Source of the DNA: Lachnospiraceae bacterium
Lineage (GTDB): Bacteria; Bacillota; Clostridia; Lachnospirales; Lachnospiraceae
Assembly: GCA_900769115.1 (NCBI GenBank)
Contig: CAAGFJ010000062.1
Span: 1-64,000 of the forward strand
DNA: 64,000 bases
Direction of reading: 5' to 3'
In this document: piece by piece, positions 25,340 through 34,302 of the stretch
Position numbering within the stretch: position 1 is the stretch's first letter
Layout: every line of letters starts with the position of its first letter
The notes under the pieces: model-generated
Databases searched by the model: none
Told to the model about the DNA's origin: nothing
Seen by the model: only the letters and a program-made list of their open reading frames with translations
Translations under genes and position numbers: made by a program

Positions 25340-26266
25340 TTATTCTATTTTAGAAATACCAAGAAAACACCTGCACACATATTTCCAATCTACCCTTATC
25401 ATAAACAATAATAATTTGATTGCGTTTATTTTGTTGGAACCAGAAACTAGCAATTCATCCATTACCAAATCATATATACCTGCATGTTGCATTACATCCT
25501 TCTGATACTTACGTACTTGTTTTTTTTCGAAACCTAATTCTTCTAATACATCTAGTGATCTAATAAGTCCTCTACGCGACAAAAGCACCATACTACTCCA
25601 TGATATATCTTTCAACTGATCCCAAATCCAAATCCTACTATCAAAATAGCCATGTCCTTCTTTCAATGCTAAGATTCCCAACAAAAATGACCAACCATAA
25701 TCACGGTTTCCATCAAGCGGCAACATCTCAACAACAATCTCCATATTAGTCCGTCTATGGATAATACATGTCGTGAACACCATTAACGAACTATTCTTAT
25801 AGAATTCTTTTTGTACATCACTCCAAGTATCCTCAACAAGTCCCGACCTGCCTTTATATATCGCATTTCCATATTTATTTTTTCCATAGCAATCTGCATA
25901 ATTTAAAAAAATAAAATTCAAATTCTTTTGACTATTCAAAATATTCATAACATTTTTCACAACACCGTATTCTAAATAATCATCATCACCAACTATCCAA
26001 ATATATTTGCCATTAGTGTACTGTATGGCATTATATGCATTCCCACAAATTCCTATATTTTCATCATTTCTAAAATAACGAAACGGATAATTCGAATTGA
26101 TTTTTTTTAATTCTTTATCTGTATTATCGGTCGAAGCATTATCACAAACAACCAATTCTATATTTTCATTATCCCCTATTTCATTCATAAAAAATTTAAT
26201 TTGATTAATTACCTTTTCCACCCGATTATAAGTTGGAATGTAAATACTCAACAGTTTTTGATCCAT
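25340..26266 (-). CDS. GT2-family glycosyltransferase
   Basis: A 308-residue GT-A transferase. It begins with SIYIPTYNR, contains VVCDNASTDNT for nucleotide-sugar binding and VGDDDYLE, the DxD-type metal site. No membrane helices are visible, so it probably acts at the inner face of the membrane on a lipid-linked acceptor. Strongly A+T-rich codon use, as in the rest of 25-28 kb. AGGAGG lies before the ATG. Donor sugar unknown. Confidence 0.9.
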   Translation of the reverse strand: MDQKLLSIYIPTYNRVEKVINQIKFFMNEIGDNENIELVVCDNASTDNTDKELKKINSNYPFRYFRNDENIGICGNAYNAIQYTNGKYIWIVGDDDYLEYGVVKNVMNILNSQKNLNFIFLNYADCYGKNKYGNAIYKGRSGLVEDTWSDVQKEFYKNSSLMVFTTCIIHRRTNMEIVVEMLPLDGNRDYGWSFLLGILALKEGHGYFDSRIWIWDQLKDISWSSMVLLSRRGLIRSLDVLEELGFEKKQVRKYQKDVMQHAGIYDLVMDELLVSGSNKINAIKLLLFMIRVDWKYVCRCFLGISKIE

Positions 26267-26282
26267 ACAAAAATCTCTCCTC

Positions 26283-26765
26283 CTATAACGAAAATATAAT
26301 ATCTTCTATAGATATAATGGGACATTTCACTTCTTTTATGAGTGAAGATCTTATACTTTGATAAGCAAATGGTGCTGTTACAACTACCATTTCTACTGAT
26401 TCGTTTTTAATATCACTTATTGATCCAACACGAAATTCGTCACAATAATCTAAATCCTTATCAATAATAAAAGCAATTTCGACTTTTTGATTTATTAATT
26501 CTCGGCACAAACTCTTTCCCATAGATCCATATCCATATATAACAATTTTATTAACTCCTATATTATCAAAATATTCTCCCAGATTTCTATTATTTTGCTT
26601 TAGTTCCAACCAATAATCAGAAAGATAATAGTATGTGGAAAATTTTTTTACATTTTTTTGCATTTTATTATACTTAAAAAAATAGGTCCTCTTTCCTAGC
26701 ATAATCAAAAATATCGAATATATTAACAATATAAATACTATTACAACAGCACTAGATAATTTCAT
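26283..26765 (-). CDS. Membrane-anchored Rossmann-module protein, function unknown
   Basis: 160 residues. One N-terminal membrane helix (about residues 5-25), a basic linker with KKFSTYYYLSDYWLELKQ, then a Rossmann module: IVIYGYGSMGKSL binds a nucleotide, and FIIDKD and VVVTAPF are later strands. The module is like those fused to the transferases nearby, but stands alone here behind a membrane anchor. The start is the ATG after AAGGGG (26765); it overlaps the stop of the small frame upstream as ATGA. A decayed copy of the same gene type lies at 26985-27330. Confidence 0.8.
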   Translation of the reverse strand: MKLSSAVVIVFILLIYSIFLIMLGKRTYFFKYNKMQKNVKKFSTYYYLSDYWLELKQNNRNLGEYFDNIGVNKIVIYGYGSMGKSLCRELINQKVEIAFIIDKDLDYCDEFRVGSISDIKNESVEMVVVTAPFAYQSIRSSLIKEVKCPIISIEDIIFSL

Positions 26766-26878
26766 AATAACCCCTTCCCTATATAATCTCTTCCCCATTT
26801 TTCTTCAACCGTAATGCTACTGCAAAACAAGCACCAATTTCTGTCGATAACATAACAATGCTTACAATACCTTTTCAC
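26762..26878 (-). CDS. Candidate 38-residue zinc-ribbon microprotein
   Basis: A GTG-initiated frame preceded by GAGAGGTGG reads as a short protein with YCKHC, a 7-residue spacer, then CLFC (Cx2C-x7-Cx2C), the pattern of a small zinc knuckle. Its TGA overlaps the ATG of the next gene as ATGA, a sign of translational coupling. There is no matching family that I know. It could also be a leader peptide or a chance frame in decayed DNA. Confidence 0.4.
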   Translation of the reverse strand: MKRYCKHCYVIDRNWCLFCSSITVEEKWGRDYIGKGLL

Positions 26879-26984
26879 AAGACCACCTCTCATTTCTCTT
26901 TTGTCAAACAAATTAATATAATAGAATATTCTTTGTTCATATATATGCCATCACAACCCTGATCCTTTATTACCACCCGAAAAG

Positions 26985-27330
26985 ATCTATAAAAACAATG
27001 GCATCCTTATCATCTGCAACTTCGACCATATCAATATTTTAATATATAACCATGGAATTCTTGTCAATTGCATATTTGATGTCTATTGATAAATTTTTCA
27101 ATTCGTCATAAAGTCGATTTTCCAATTCACCATACCATAAATCGCTACCTTGTTATATTTATTATCAATAAAAAATTTCCCCAAGATTGTTCCTTTTTGT
27201 TCCAATACAAACCACTCATTCAGCATAATATCCTTTAAACTTACCTACTTTTAGAGGAAACTGTTTTAACTCGATTCTTTACAATTTTTCCTTCAATCAC
27301 ACCTGTAATTAATCTCGTTAATCTTATCGT
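26985..27330 (-). pseudogene. Frameshifted remnant of a Rossmann-module membrane-protein gene
   Basis: Reading the minus strand, pieces of the same protein type as 26283-26765 can be followed through several breaks. ITGVIEGKIVKNRV comes first, then KFKGYY, a stop, NEWFVLEQKGTILGKFF, NKVAIYGM, a frameshift, ELENRLYDELKNLSIDIKY, AIDKNSMVIY, a stop and finally VADDKDAIVF. The order and spacing match the intact paralogue (KKFSTYYY, YWLELKQ, NLGEYF, NKIVIYGYG, FIIDKD). No start or ribosome site remains. The surrounding 26879-27359 gap holds nothing else convincing. Confidence 0.75.
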
Positions 27331-27359
27331 TCATTTTTTCATTTTGTTTACCTGTTTTC

Positions 27360-28799
27360 TTATTTATTACATATAATACGCTCCATTATATAATCAACAT
27401 AATCATTCATATCACATAAATCTTTTACTTTCTCATAAGCCTCCAATCCCATTATTTTGATTTCTTTTCTATTTTGCGAAAGATATTGTATGTGATTCAC
27501 CATCTGACCTATATTTCCATAATCGACCACGTACCCATTATATCCATCCCTTATAAAATGTTTGGAACTAAAGACATTAGTAAAAATAGGAACATCGCCA
27601 AATGACATTGATTCTAACATTGCCAACGAGCACCCCTCACATTCAGACATATTAATAGCTATATCATGTTTTAACCAAAAAGTTTCCATTTCCTCGTATT
27701 TTACTCTACCCAATAAGCGAACATGATCACTTATCTTACTTTCCTTAATAAATTCATCCAACTGATTATATAGCGGTCCTTCACCTGCAATATCTAATTC
27801 ATAATTGATACTTTTATCTTCTAAATGTTTTATTAAAGGTATTAGTAATTCTGAATGTTTATGAATTTTTTCAAGCCTAGCGGCATAAGCAATTTTAATA
27901 GGGGCTTTTATGTTTAATGTATACTTTCGATTTATATTTTTTATTTGTACAGGAGTTTCCTTAAACAATATTTTCTCATTACTCAATCCATACTTTTCTT
28001 GCAATATTCTACATGAATCCGGACTTACACACAATATATAATCAACCATAGATGATATTGCAACATTTTCTTCTAATATTCTGTATAGTCCTCCATGAAC
28101 AGTTGAGACTATCGTAATCTGTTCTGTATACTTCTCTTTTACTATAGCTGCAGCAATCAAAAGATTATCCACATGTGCCGTAAACACAACACAAGGCATA
28201 CACTGTGTAAGCTTCTTAATTATTTTATTTACAGCATGTATATCAAAATCAAAAAAACTTTCAACCCCTTCTATATGATACGCATGCTCTTTCAAGTCTT
28301 CTGGAGCCTCCGTAAAATCATCCTTAGATAACATAATATAGGGAATATCCATTTTTTTCTTTAACATTCGAATCAATTCATATGTCCACTTTTCAACTCC
28401 TCCCAACACAAAACCTGCCCCACAGTCGAAAACAATTGAAAGTGATTTTCCGTCTTCCCCTTTCTCGAAACTATCTACCCTTGCCTTATATCTGTTCCAA
28501 TTATTCATAACCACATTTAAGTTAGTCCATATTTTTTCATTTTCAATACCATACGACTTTAATTGTTTAATAATATCATCTTTATATACACTGGCAATAA
28601 TAAATACAATGTTATTCAACGTATGATTCTGCAAATATATATCCGCTTGAATAACAGGGAGACCCATATACTTATCCCCTTTTGGGTAATTATCCAAAAA
28701 ACACTCAATCGTAATCTGTGAACTTTCTTTAATCAAATTATATACTCTTTTACCACCTTTTCCTGTTCCAAACAAAACATATTTCAAAGACGTATCCAT
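27360..28799 (-). CDS. GT4 glycosyltransferase with N-terminal Rossmann module
   Basis: 479 residues. Residues 6-95 form the Rossmann module (VLFGTGKGGKRVYNLI, then CFLDN and IIASVYKDD). The rest is a GT-B transferase: VLGGVEKWTYELI at the N-lobe, AYAARLEKIHKHSELLIPLI and the EX7E stretch ECEGCSLAMLESM in the donor lobe. Retaining GT4 chemistry with an NDP-sugar is expected. Very A+T-rich. Nineteen bases separate it from the GT-D gene upstream. Donor and acceptor unknown. Confidence 0.9.
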   Translation of the reverse strand: MDTSLKYVLFGTGKGGKRVYNLIKESSQITIECFLDNYPKGDKYMGLPVIQADIYLQNHTLNNIVFIIASVYKDDIIKQLKSYGIENEKIWTNLNVVMNNWNRYKARVDSFEKGEDGKSLSIVFDCGAGFVLGGVEKWTYELIRMLKKKMDIPYIMLSKDDFTEAPEDLKEHAYHIEGVESFFDFDIHAVNKIIKKLTQCMPCVVFTAHVDNLLIAAAIVKEKYTEQITIVSTVHGGLYRILEENVAISSMVDYILCVSPDSCRILQEKYGLSNEKILFKETPVQIKNINRKYTLNIKAPIKIAYAARLEKIHKHSELLIPLIKHLEDKSINYELDIAGEGPLYNQLDEFIKESKISDHVRLLGRVKYEEMETFWLKHDIAINMSECEGCSLAMLESMSFGDVPIFTNVFSSKHFIRDGYNGYVVDYGNIGQMVNHIQYLSQNRKEIKIMGLEAYEKVKDLCDMNDYVDYIMERIICNK

Positions 28800-28818
28800 A
28801 AATAATGTTCCCTACTTT

Positions 28819-30051
28819 CTATTCGATAATCTTAACTATTTCTCTTAAATAAGTATCATCCTTTACATCAGCAACAACATTTCCTCCAACTACTTCATTC
28901 GTATATTTTCCTTCAATTGCAACCTTGTGATCTTGCACTTTTCTCAGAAGCCACTCATATTCAATATCAAAATGTCCAATATCAATAGCCTGATACCCTT
29001 CTCTTGCCATGTCATACGCAAGAACGGTAGCTGTAGGTCCCAATGCGATTAACAGCAAATCATCCTTCCTACATTCTTCTATACATGCCTGTAAAATTCG
29101 ATTATATTGCGAAAAAGCACCTTCACTTGGACCTAATATACGTTTTACAGAATTTGCACAATCCAATAAGTCATTCCCCACGCCAAATCGGGTTTCTCTT
29201 CCCTCTACAATAACAACATCTCTTTCATTCCAGATTTGCTTCGATTTAGCAAACCACTGCTTAGCAAATTCCTTATTTTTCATCTCACTATACAACCTGC
29301 TAATAAACGCATTATAATACACTCTGTTCATATCAATATACTGATAATGCTCTTCTCTGTACTTTAACAAAACATTGCGAAAATAATTTGCATACTTATA
29401 ATCTAATTGTGATAAATCCCCATAAATATCTGCTAACCCAACTATATGACCCTCTATAGGAATCGTAAGCACTTCTTTCAAACGTTCTGACAAACTGTCA
29501 TCCGGCTCCTGATATCCTTCTCTCCTACCTGCAATCTGATCAAACTCTCCATCCCCAAACCGACTAAACGACACTCTCTCATGAATAAGTTTATCAATCG
29601 TCTCGTCTATTGACAACACCCTAGGTATCTGAATTTTTTCTTTCATTACTTTATCCGCTATTTCATACTGCATATTAGCAACATATCTCTGTTGAAATTC
29701 AAATTGAGCCTGAAGTTCATCATAATACATTCCATCTACATATATGATATCTCGATACTTACCATACTGACTATGATCAAATGCAAAATAACAAATTATC
29801 TTATCCTCTCCCACGCCTAACTCTATCAGTTGTTTCCCAATTAATTCGTACTTAACTGATGCGATTATAATATAATCATAATTTTTTTGTATACCTTGCA
29901 TGGGACTGTATATTTTCCATTCATGATAATATGTATTTTGTTTTTTCACATTGTTATCCAAAAAGCCAACAAGATCCACATGATCATAATTCAAATTATT
30001 TAATACTTTCTGTGCACTAACCCCTGTACCAAAAATTAATATTTTTTTCAT
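28819..30051 (-). CDS. GT-D fold glycosyltransferase (DUF1792-like) with N-terminal Rossmann module
   Basis: 410 residues. Residues 1-100 are the Rossmann module (ILIFGTGVSAQKVLNNL, GFLDNN, IIIASVKYELIG). The remaining part matches GT-D/DUF1792 transferases. SFSRFGDGEFDQIAGR holds the DxE motif that characterises this fold, and VIVEGRETRFGVGNDLL and LIALGPTATVLAYDMA are further conserved blocks. GT-D enzymes known from streptococcal adhesin glycosylation add glucose to protein-linked glycans. Here the acceptor is unknown. GAGGAA lies before the ATG. Confidence 0.88.
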   Translation of the reverse strand: MKKILIFGTGVSAQKVLNNLNYDHVDLVGFLDNNVKKQNTYYHEWKIYSPMQGIQKNYDYIIIASVKYELIGKQLIELGVGEDKIICYFAFDHSQYGKYRDIIYVDGMYYDELQAQFEFQQRYVANMQYEIADKVMKEKIQIPRVLSIDETIDKLIHERVSFSRFGDGEFDQIAGRREGYQEPDDSLSERLKEVLTIPIEGHIVGLADIYGDLSQLDYKYANYFRNVLLKYREEHYQYIDMNRVYYNAFISRLYSEMKNKEFAKQWFAKSKQIWNERDVVIVEGRETRFGVGNDLLDCANSVKRILGPSEGAFSQYNRILQACIEECRKDDLLLIALGPTATVLAYDMAREGYQAIDIGHFDIEYEWLLRKVQDHKVAIEGKYTNEVVGGNVVADVKDDTYLREIVKIIE

Positions 30052-30062
30052 CTATATGTTCC

Positions 30063-31394
30063 TCAAATCCTTTCCACATCTCCACCAAAATATACCTCCA
30101 TTATACCACTAATACTCTCCGACAAACATTTGTCAATATAGGTATTTTTCTCACCAGTCCGAATTATTTTTAAGAATTCGGCAAGTTCATAACGGATTCC
30201 TTCCCCTTCTATCTTGTAAAAATGTCTCCGATTATTATTAAAATCCTCATATCTTATCTCAAAATATTCTAATTTCCACCAAGGCGATGGCACATATATA
30301 TATGCTTTCGTTCCGGATATTACCAAATTTCCTTCAGTTTTTACACCATACCCAACTTTCCCATGTGCAATTGCATTATCATATAACAACATAAAATCAG
30401 TAAATGAATCTGTACCATTCTCTTCATCAAAATGTGATACAAACATAGATTTTTTGTAGTTGCATCCTAATATTTTAAACATTGGTAGCATAGCAAACGG
30501 GCCCCAATCCGTCATACTTCCTCCCGATTCTTTCTTGTTGTATGTCCATTCATTGGCTGGTTTCATAGAAGTACAACTTACATCAATTGCTTTAACAATA
30601 CCAATTGCGCCACTCTTTATTAATGTAACTAATCTCCCAAAAGCACGATAATATCCTGTTTTCAATGCTTCAAATAGTATCTTCTCATTCTGATCAGCAC
30701 ATTCATATAATTCACGTACATCCTCTCTATTCAAAGCAATTGGTGATTCACACATTACATGACATCCACATTGTAATGCCTCTCGAACCCTTTGTGCCCG
30801 CTTCCTAGGTGAGGACAAAATATATACAGCGTCTACTTGCCCCAACATTTCGTCGTAATTAGTATATTTCTGATAATCAAATACAAAATCAGAATCATAT
30901 TGTTCATTTTCAATACAGATTCCCTGAATTCCTACACCGCTGACATATCTCGCCTCATTTACAAACTTACGCACCATCTCTCCAGTTCCCAGAATACCCA
31001 TGCGAATAAATTGTCCATTTTCTCTTAATAACGTACTAGAAATTCCCTTTGTCCTCTCCAAATATACAACATCACAATATTCATTCAAATAATCAAATTG
31101 TCCCGTCCAATCCGATCCAATCACAAATACATCTATATTGTATCGCTGCACATCATCAATTTTCTGCCCTTCATAATCCTCTAATATAATTTCATCCGCA
31201 AGTCCTGTATCTTTTACCGCCTGCACCCTTTCCACTGCCGATTGCCGGACATTTAATTTACCACGGGTTACATCATAATTATCTGTTGTAACTCCAACAA
31301 TCAAATAATCCCCTAACTTCTTTGCCCTTTCCAATAATCTAAGATGCCCTTCATGAAACAAGTCAAACGTTCCATACGTAATTACACGTTTCAT
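30063..31394 (-). CDS. Fusion: TagD-like cytidylyltransferase + Gfo/Idh/MocA oxidoreductase
   Basis: 443 residues. Residues 1-130 are a TagD-type nucleotidyltransferase (GTFDLFHEGHLRLLERAK with the HxGH site, ISSTLLR at its end). From about residue 132 a Gfo/Idh/MocA domain follows (MGILGTGEMVRKFV binds NAD(P)). The usual EKP catalytic motif reads CESPIAL, so the conserved Lys is Ser and dehydrogenase activity may be changed or lost. The likely overall role is making or activating a CDP-linked polyol or related building block, but this is inference. Its ATG overlaps the stop of the aminotransferase gene (ATGA). Confidence 0.9.
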   Translation of the reverse strand: MKRVITYGTFDLFHEGHLRLLERAKKLGDYLIVGVTTDNYDVTRGKLNVRQSAVERVQAVKDTGLADEIILEDYEGQKIDDVQRYNIDVFVIGSDWTGQFDYLNEYCDVVYLERTKGISSTLLRENGQFIRMGILGTGEMVRKFVNEARYVSGVGIQGICIENEQYDSDFVFDYQKYTNYDEMLGQVDAVYILSSPRKRAQRVREALQCGCHVMCESPIALNREDVRELYECADQNEKILFEALKTGYYRAFGRLVTLIKSGAIGIVKAIDVSCTSMKPANEWTYNKKESGGSMTDWGPFAMLPMFKILGCNYKKSMFVSHFDEENGTDSFTDFMLLYDNAIAHGKVGYGVKTEGNLVISGTKAYIYVPSPWWKLEYFEIRYEDFNNNRRHFYKIEGEGIRYELAEFLKIIRTGEKNTYIDKCLSESISGIMEVYFGGDVERI

Positions 31395-32479
31395 ATCTTC
31401 TCACCCTTCTGACAATCCAATTCAATTAATGCATCTACAAAATATTGCATTACTCTTGTACTTCCTACCGAAACTCGAATATACTCTTTCAGCCATTTAT
31501 TTCCATATGTCTTAATCAAAATACGTTTTTGCTGTTTCAGGTTCTTTTCCAAGTCATGCGTATCTTTCCTTGTCCTAACAAAAACATAGTTTCCAATACC
31601 ATCTATTACTTCATATCCTCTTTGTCTCAAAGTGTCAATCGTATATTGCTTTCCCGCCTTCTCCTCCTCTATCATGTTTGTAATAATATCCGGTTTATCT
31701 AATAATCTTTCTGCAAATTTCAATGCAACTGCATTCACTTCAAATGTCAATCTCGATTTACGAACACAGTCAATAATTGTCTTATTACTAATAATCAAAC
31801 CCAACCGGCAAGCTGCCATGGAAAACAACTTAGAAAATGTCCGAAGCACCACCACATTATCATACTCTAACGCTTTAGGAATAAATGTCTTATCGTAAAA
31901 ATAATGATATGCCTCATCTACAATCACAATAGCACCCTTCTCCCTTGCCTTGTCAACAACAGCACACATCTCCTCCATCGTATATGCCTTACCGATGGGA
32001 TTATTAGGATTCAACAATACCACTACATCCGTCTCATCATCTATTGCCTCAATAATCTTCTCCACACAAACAGACAAATCCTCCTCGCAATCCACTGGTT
32101 TATGTCTAAGTCCTAATATAGAGCAATTTACTGCATACATTTCAAATGATGGATTAATTGTTACAACTTTATTTCCTTCTTTGCAAAATATTTCCAACAA
32201 ATATCGAATAGCCATATCCGATCCATTTGTAGATAACACATTCTCAAAGTCTACCCCTATAAACTTTGCATATTTATTAAGAAAGATATCCGGTTCTGGA
32301 TAGGTAGCCAGGAACCCCGGTGTAATCTCCTGAATAGTATCTTTTACAAAATCTTCAGGCAACCCTTCTGGATTCTCATTCATATCATATCGATAATAGT
32401 CATATCTTCCCTGCTCAGGAAAAATTCGCACGCATTTCTCCACATTCGGATTCACATAATATTTTGTTGTCTTATCCAT
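31391..32479 (-). CDS. HisC-like class I/II aminotransferase
   Basis: A 362-residue fold-type I PLP enzyme. NPNNPIGKAY and DEAYHYFY lie in the cofactor pocket, and RTFSKLFSMAACRLG contains the Schiff-base Lys. The overall pattern is closest to histidinol-phosphate aminotransferases, but no his genes are near. Being translationally coupled to the cytidylyltransferase-oxidoreductase fusion, it more likely transfers an amino group to a keto-polyol or similar precursor of the surface polymer. GAGG lies 9 bases before the ATG. Confidence 0.88.
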   Translation of the reverse strand: MDKTTKYYVNPNVEKCVRIFPEQGRYDYYRYDMNENPEGLPEDFVKDTIQEITPGFLATYPEPDIFLNKYAKFIGVDFENVLSTNGSDMAIRYLLEIFCKEGNKVVTINPSFEMYAVNCSILGLRHKPVDCEEDLSVCVEKIIEAIDDETDVVVLLNPNNPIGKAYTMEEMCAVVDKAREKGAIVIVDEAYHYFYDKTFIPKALEYDNVVVLRTFSKLFSMAACRLGLIISNKTIIDCVRKSRLTFEVNAVALKFAERLLDKPDIITNMIEEEKAGKQYTIDTLRQRGYEVIDGIGNYVFVRTRKDTHDLEKNLKQQKRILIKTYGNKWLKEYIRVSVGSTRVMQYFVDALIELDCQKGEKI

Positions 32480-32493
32480 CTTCCATCACCTCT

Positions 32494-34290
32494 TCAATAA
32501 TGCATTTCAAGGAAATCAGGAAATTCTATCTTATATTGACTTCTTACCTGATTTATGAAACTCTGCCCCTCATCTGTATTCGCTAAGTTAACATGTAAAT
32601 TATCTTTTCGGTACAGCTCTTCTTTTCCCGTTCTAGTCACACAATAAACATATTCATTTGATTGAAAACCTTGTATTCCATCTATATAATCCGTCAACCC
32701 TCTTTGCACCGCAACATCTCGAAACATCTTATTGTGTGTACTATAATATTGATATTGTACAATGTCTTTATAAGGAATCTCCGCATCACCCCATATATAA
32801 TATTCCACAATTGGATTAAAACGAATTAAGCTCTGTATATGTTCTATCTCTTCATGTTCTAGTCCCGGCCCTTTTATTGCAAGCACACAATGCGTGGATC
32901 TTTCTGTATCCGTTGCATAACAATAAAATGGTACACATTTTTCTGGATCGTATACAATCTGTGAATGATCACTAAATATAACTTGATAAGACTTCTCGGG
33001 AAGCAGCTTCTTATAATAGGCAAATTCTGCATCTACATATGTCAGGCAATCCTGTAATTGTTGTTCAATAAAATCCGACATATCTACAATTCCTACATCT
33101 TTGAATCCCATTGCAACGGGCTTCTTTGTATGATATCCACATAGTAATGGAAAATGAAGCTCCCATGGATAATACATATAGTTAAATGTTAATTTACCAT
33201 TTGATGCTATATCACAGGCTAACGTCCATAATTTGTCTGTCATATGTATCTGATCAACATAACGAATCCGCGAATCCTCTTTAAATATTCGCCATTCAGC
33301 TGATGAATACAAGTTGAGATCATATCCTTTCTCATATGCATTACTCAACAACTCACATTCATCTAATGACAAAATAAAACGATCTTCATATACATTCTCT
33401 GTATACGGAAGATTTCCTGTAATCGTTGCATACATACTTTCATATGTTGTTGGTGCCACAGATTGCATTTGTTTGAACACTATCGATTCTTTAAGATATT
33501 CACCTAATACCTTATATTGCCCCGGTTCATCTGCAAATACATCAACTGCACGTAATGCATCAATATACTGAATAATAATATCGCCTGTCCTTTTCTGATT
33601 CTTAGCTGTTACCTCATCCACTATCTGTTGCACTTGCTTCTTTACATTCAACAATTGTTCCCAATTCTCATAATGATTGTTGACATATATATCTATATAG
33701 CGAAACGCATAGAGGAAATCTTTAATATGCAAATAGGATGCTATCAATTTCCATAGTAACTTTGCTTTCTCATTATCGTCAGTGTTTTCATACGCAATAC
33801 GAACATCATACAGTTCCGAATAAAAACTTCTCTCTTCATAAAAGTTATAATGTATATCAATTCCTCGATTACGCAATTCTTGATAAATGTCTAACGCCTC
33901 ACATTGAGGTCCATATTCAAACAAACTCCTTTTAATCGACTCTGCACTAGATCTTGATGAGATAATCACCACATCTATATCCTTCTTGCTCAATTCTTCT
34001 GGTGCAATAATCGGATATCCCAACAACTGTTTACCCTGCAATTCCTTGCACGAATCAACCAGACACTCTACCCCCTGTAAACAAGTTGCATACTTTGTTA
34101 ATAATACAGATGCATGGCTTGTTAAAGAATTATTATAACCCGCCCCCCACAAGGCAATCTTTTTTTTCAAGCACCTTTTTTGAAGCAATTCTAAGATAAT
34201 ATTATGAATCTGCGTACTATCAACAAAATCATCCCTTATCAAATGATTTTCTTCTAATATTTGATTATATCTTGTCTCATAAATATTCAT
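32494..34290 (-). CDS. Rossmann module + sulfatase/phosphatase-superfamily-like protein
   Basis: 598 residues. Residues 35-135 form the Rossmann module (IALWGAGYNNSL, CLVDSC, VVIISSRSSAES), followed by a helical region to about 245. From about 270 there is a domain resembling the alkaline-phosphatase/sulfatase superfamily. Its features are APTTYESMYATITGN, which matches the nucleophile-Thr/Ser helix, and IFSDHSQ, the metal-binding Asp-His. I infer a phospho- or sulfo-group transferase or hydrolase acting on the surface polymer; the catalytic residues should be checked on a structure model. No signal peptide or membrane helix is seen, which is unusual for an LtaS-type enzyme. Confidence 0.7.
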   Translation of the reverse strand: MNIYETRYNQILEENHLIRDDFVDSTQIHNIILELLQKRCLKKKIALWGAGYNNSLTSHASVLLTKYATCLQGVECLVDSCKELQGKQLLGYPIIAPEELSKKDIDVVIISSRSSAESIKRSLFEYGPQCEALDIYQELRNRGIDIHYNFYEERSFYSELYDVRIAYENTDDNEKAKLLWKLIASYLHIKDFLYAFRYIDIYVNNHYENWEQLLNVKKQVQQIVDEVTAKNQKRTGDIIIQYIDALRAVDVFADEPGQYKVLGEYLKESIVFKQMQSVAPTTYESMYATITGNLPYTENVYEDRFILSLDECELLSNAYEKGYDLNLYSSAEWRIFKEDSRIRYVDQIHMTDKLWTLACDIASNGKLTFNYMYYPWELHFPLLCGYHTKKPVAMGFKDVGIVDMSDFIEQQLQDCLTYVDAEFAYYKKLLPEKSYQVIFSDHSQIVYDPEKCVPFYCYATDTERSTHCVLAIKGPGLEHEEIEHIQSLIRFNPIVEYYIWGDAEIPYKDIVQYQYYSTHNKMFRDVAVQRGLTDYIDGIQGFQSNEYVYCVTRTGKEELYRKDNLHVNLANTDEGQSFINQVRSQYKIEFPDFLEMHY

Positions 34291-34302
34291 ATGCTACCTT
34301 CT

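Noticed and set aside
30063..32479. Cytidylyltransferase plus aminotransferase as a phosphonate (aminoethylphosphonate) pathway
   Set aside because: No PEP mutase or phosphonopyruvate decarboxylase gene is present, and the nucleotidyltransferase is TagD-like, not PntC-like.
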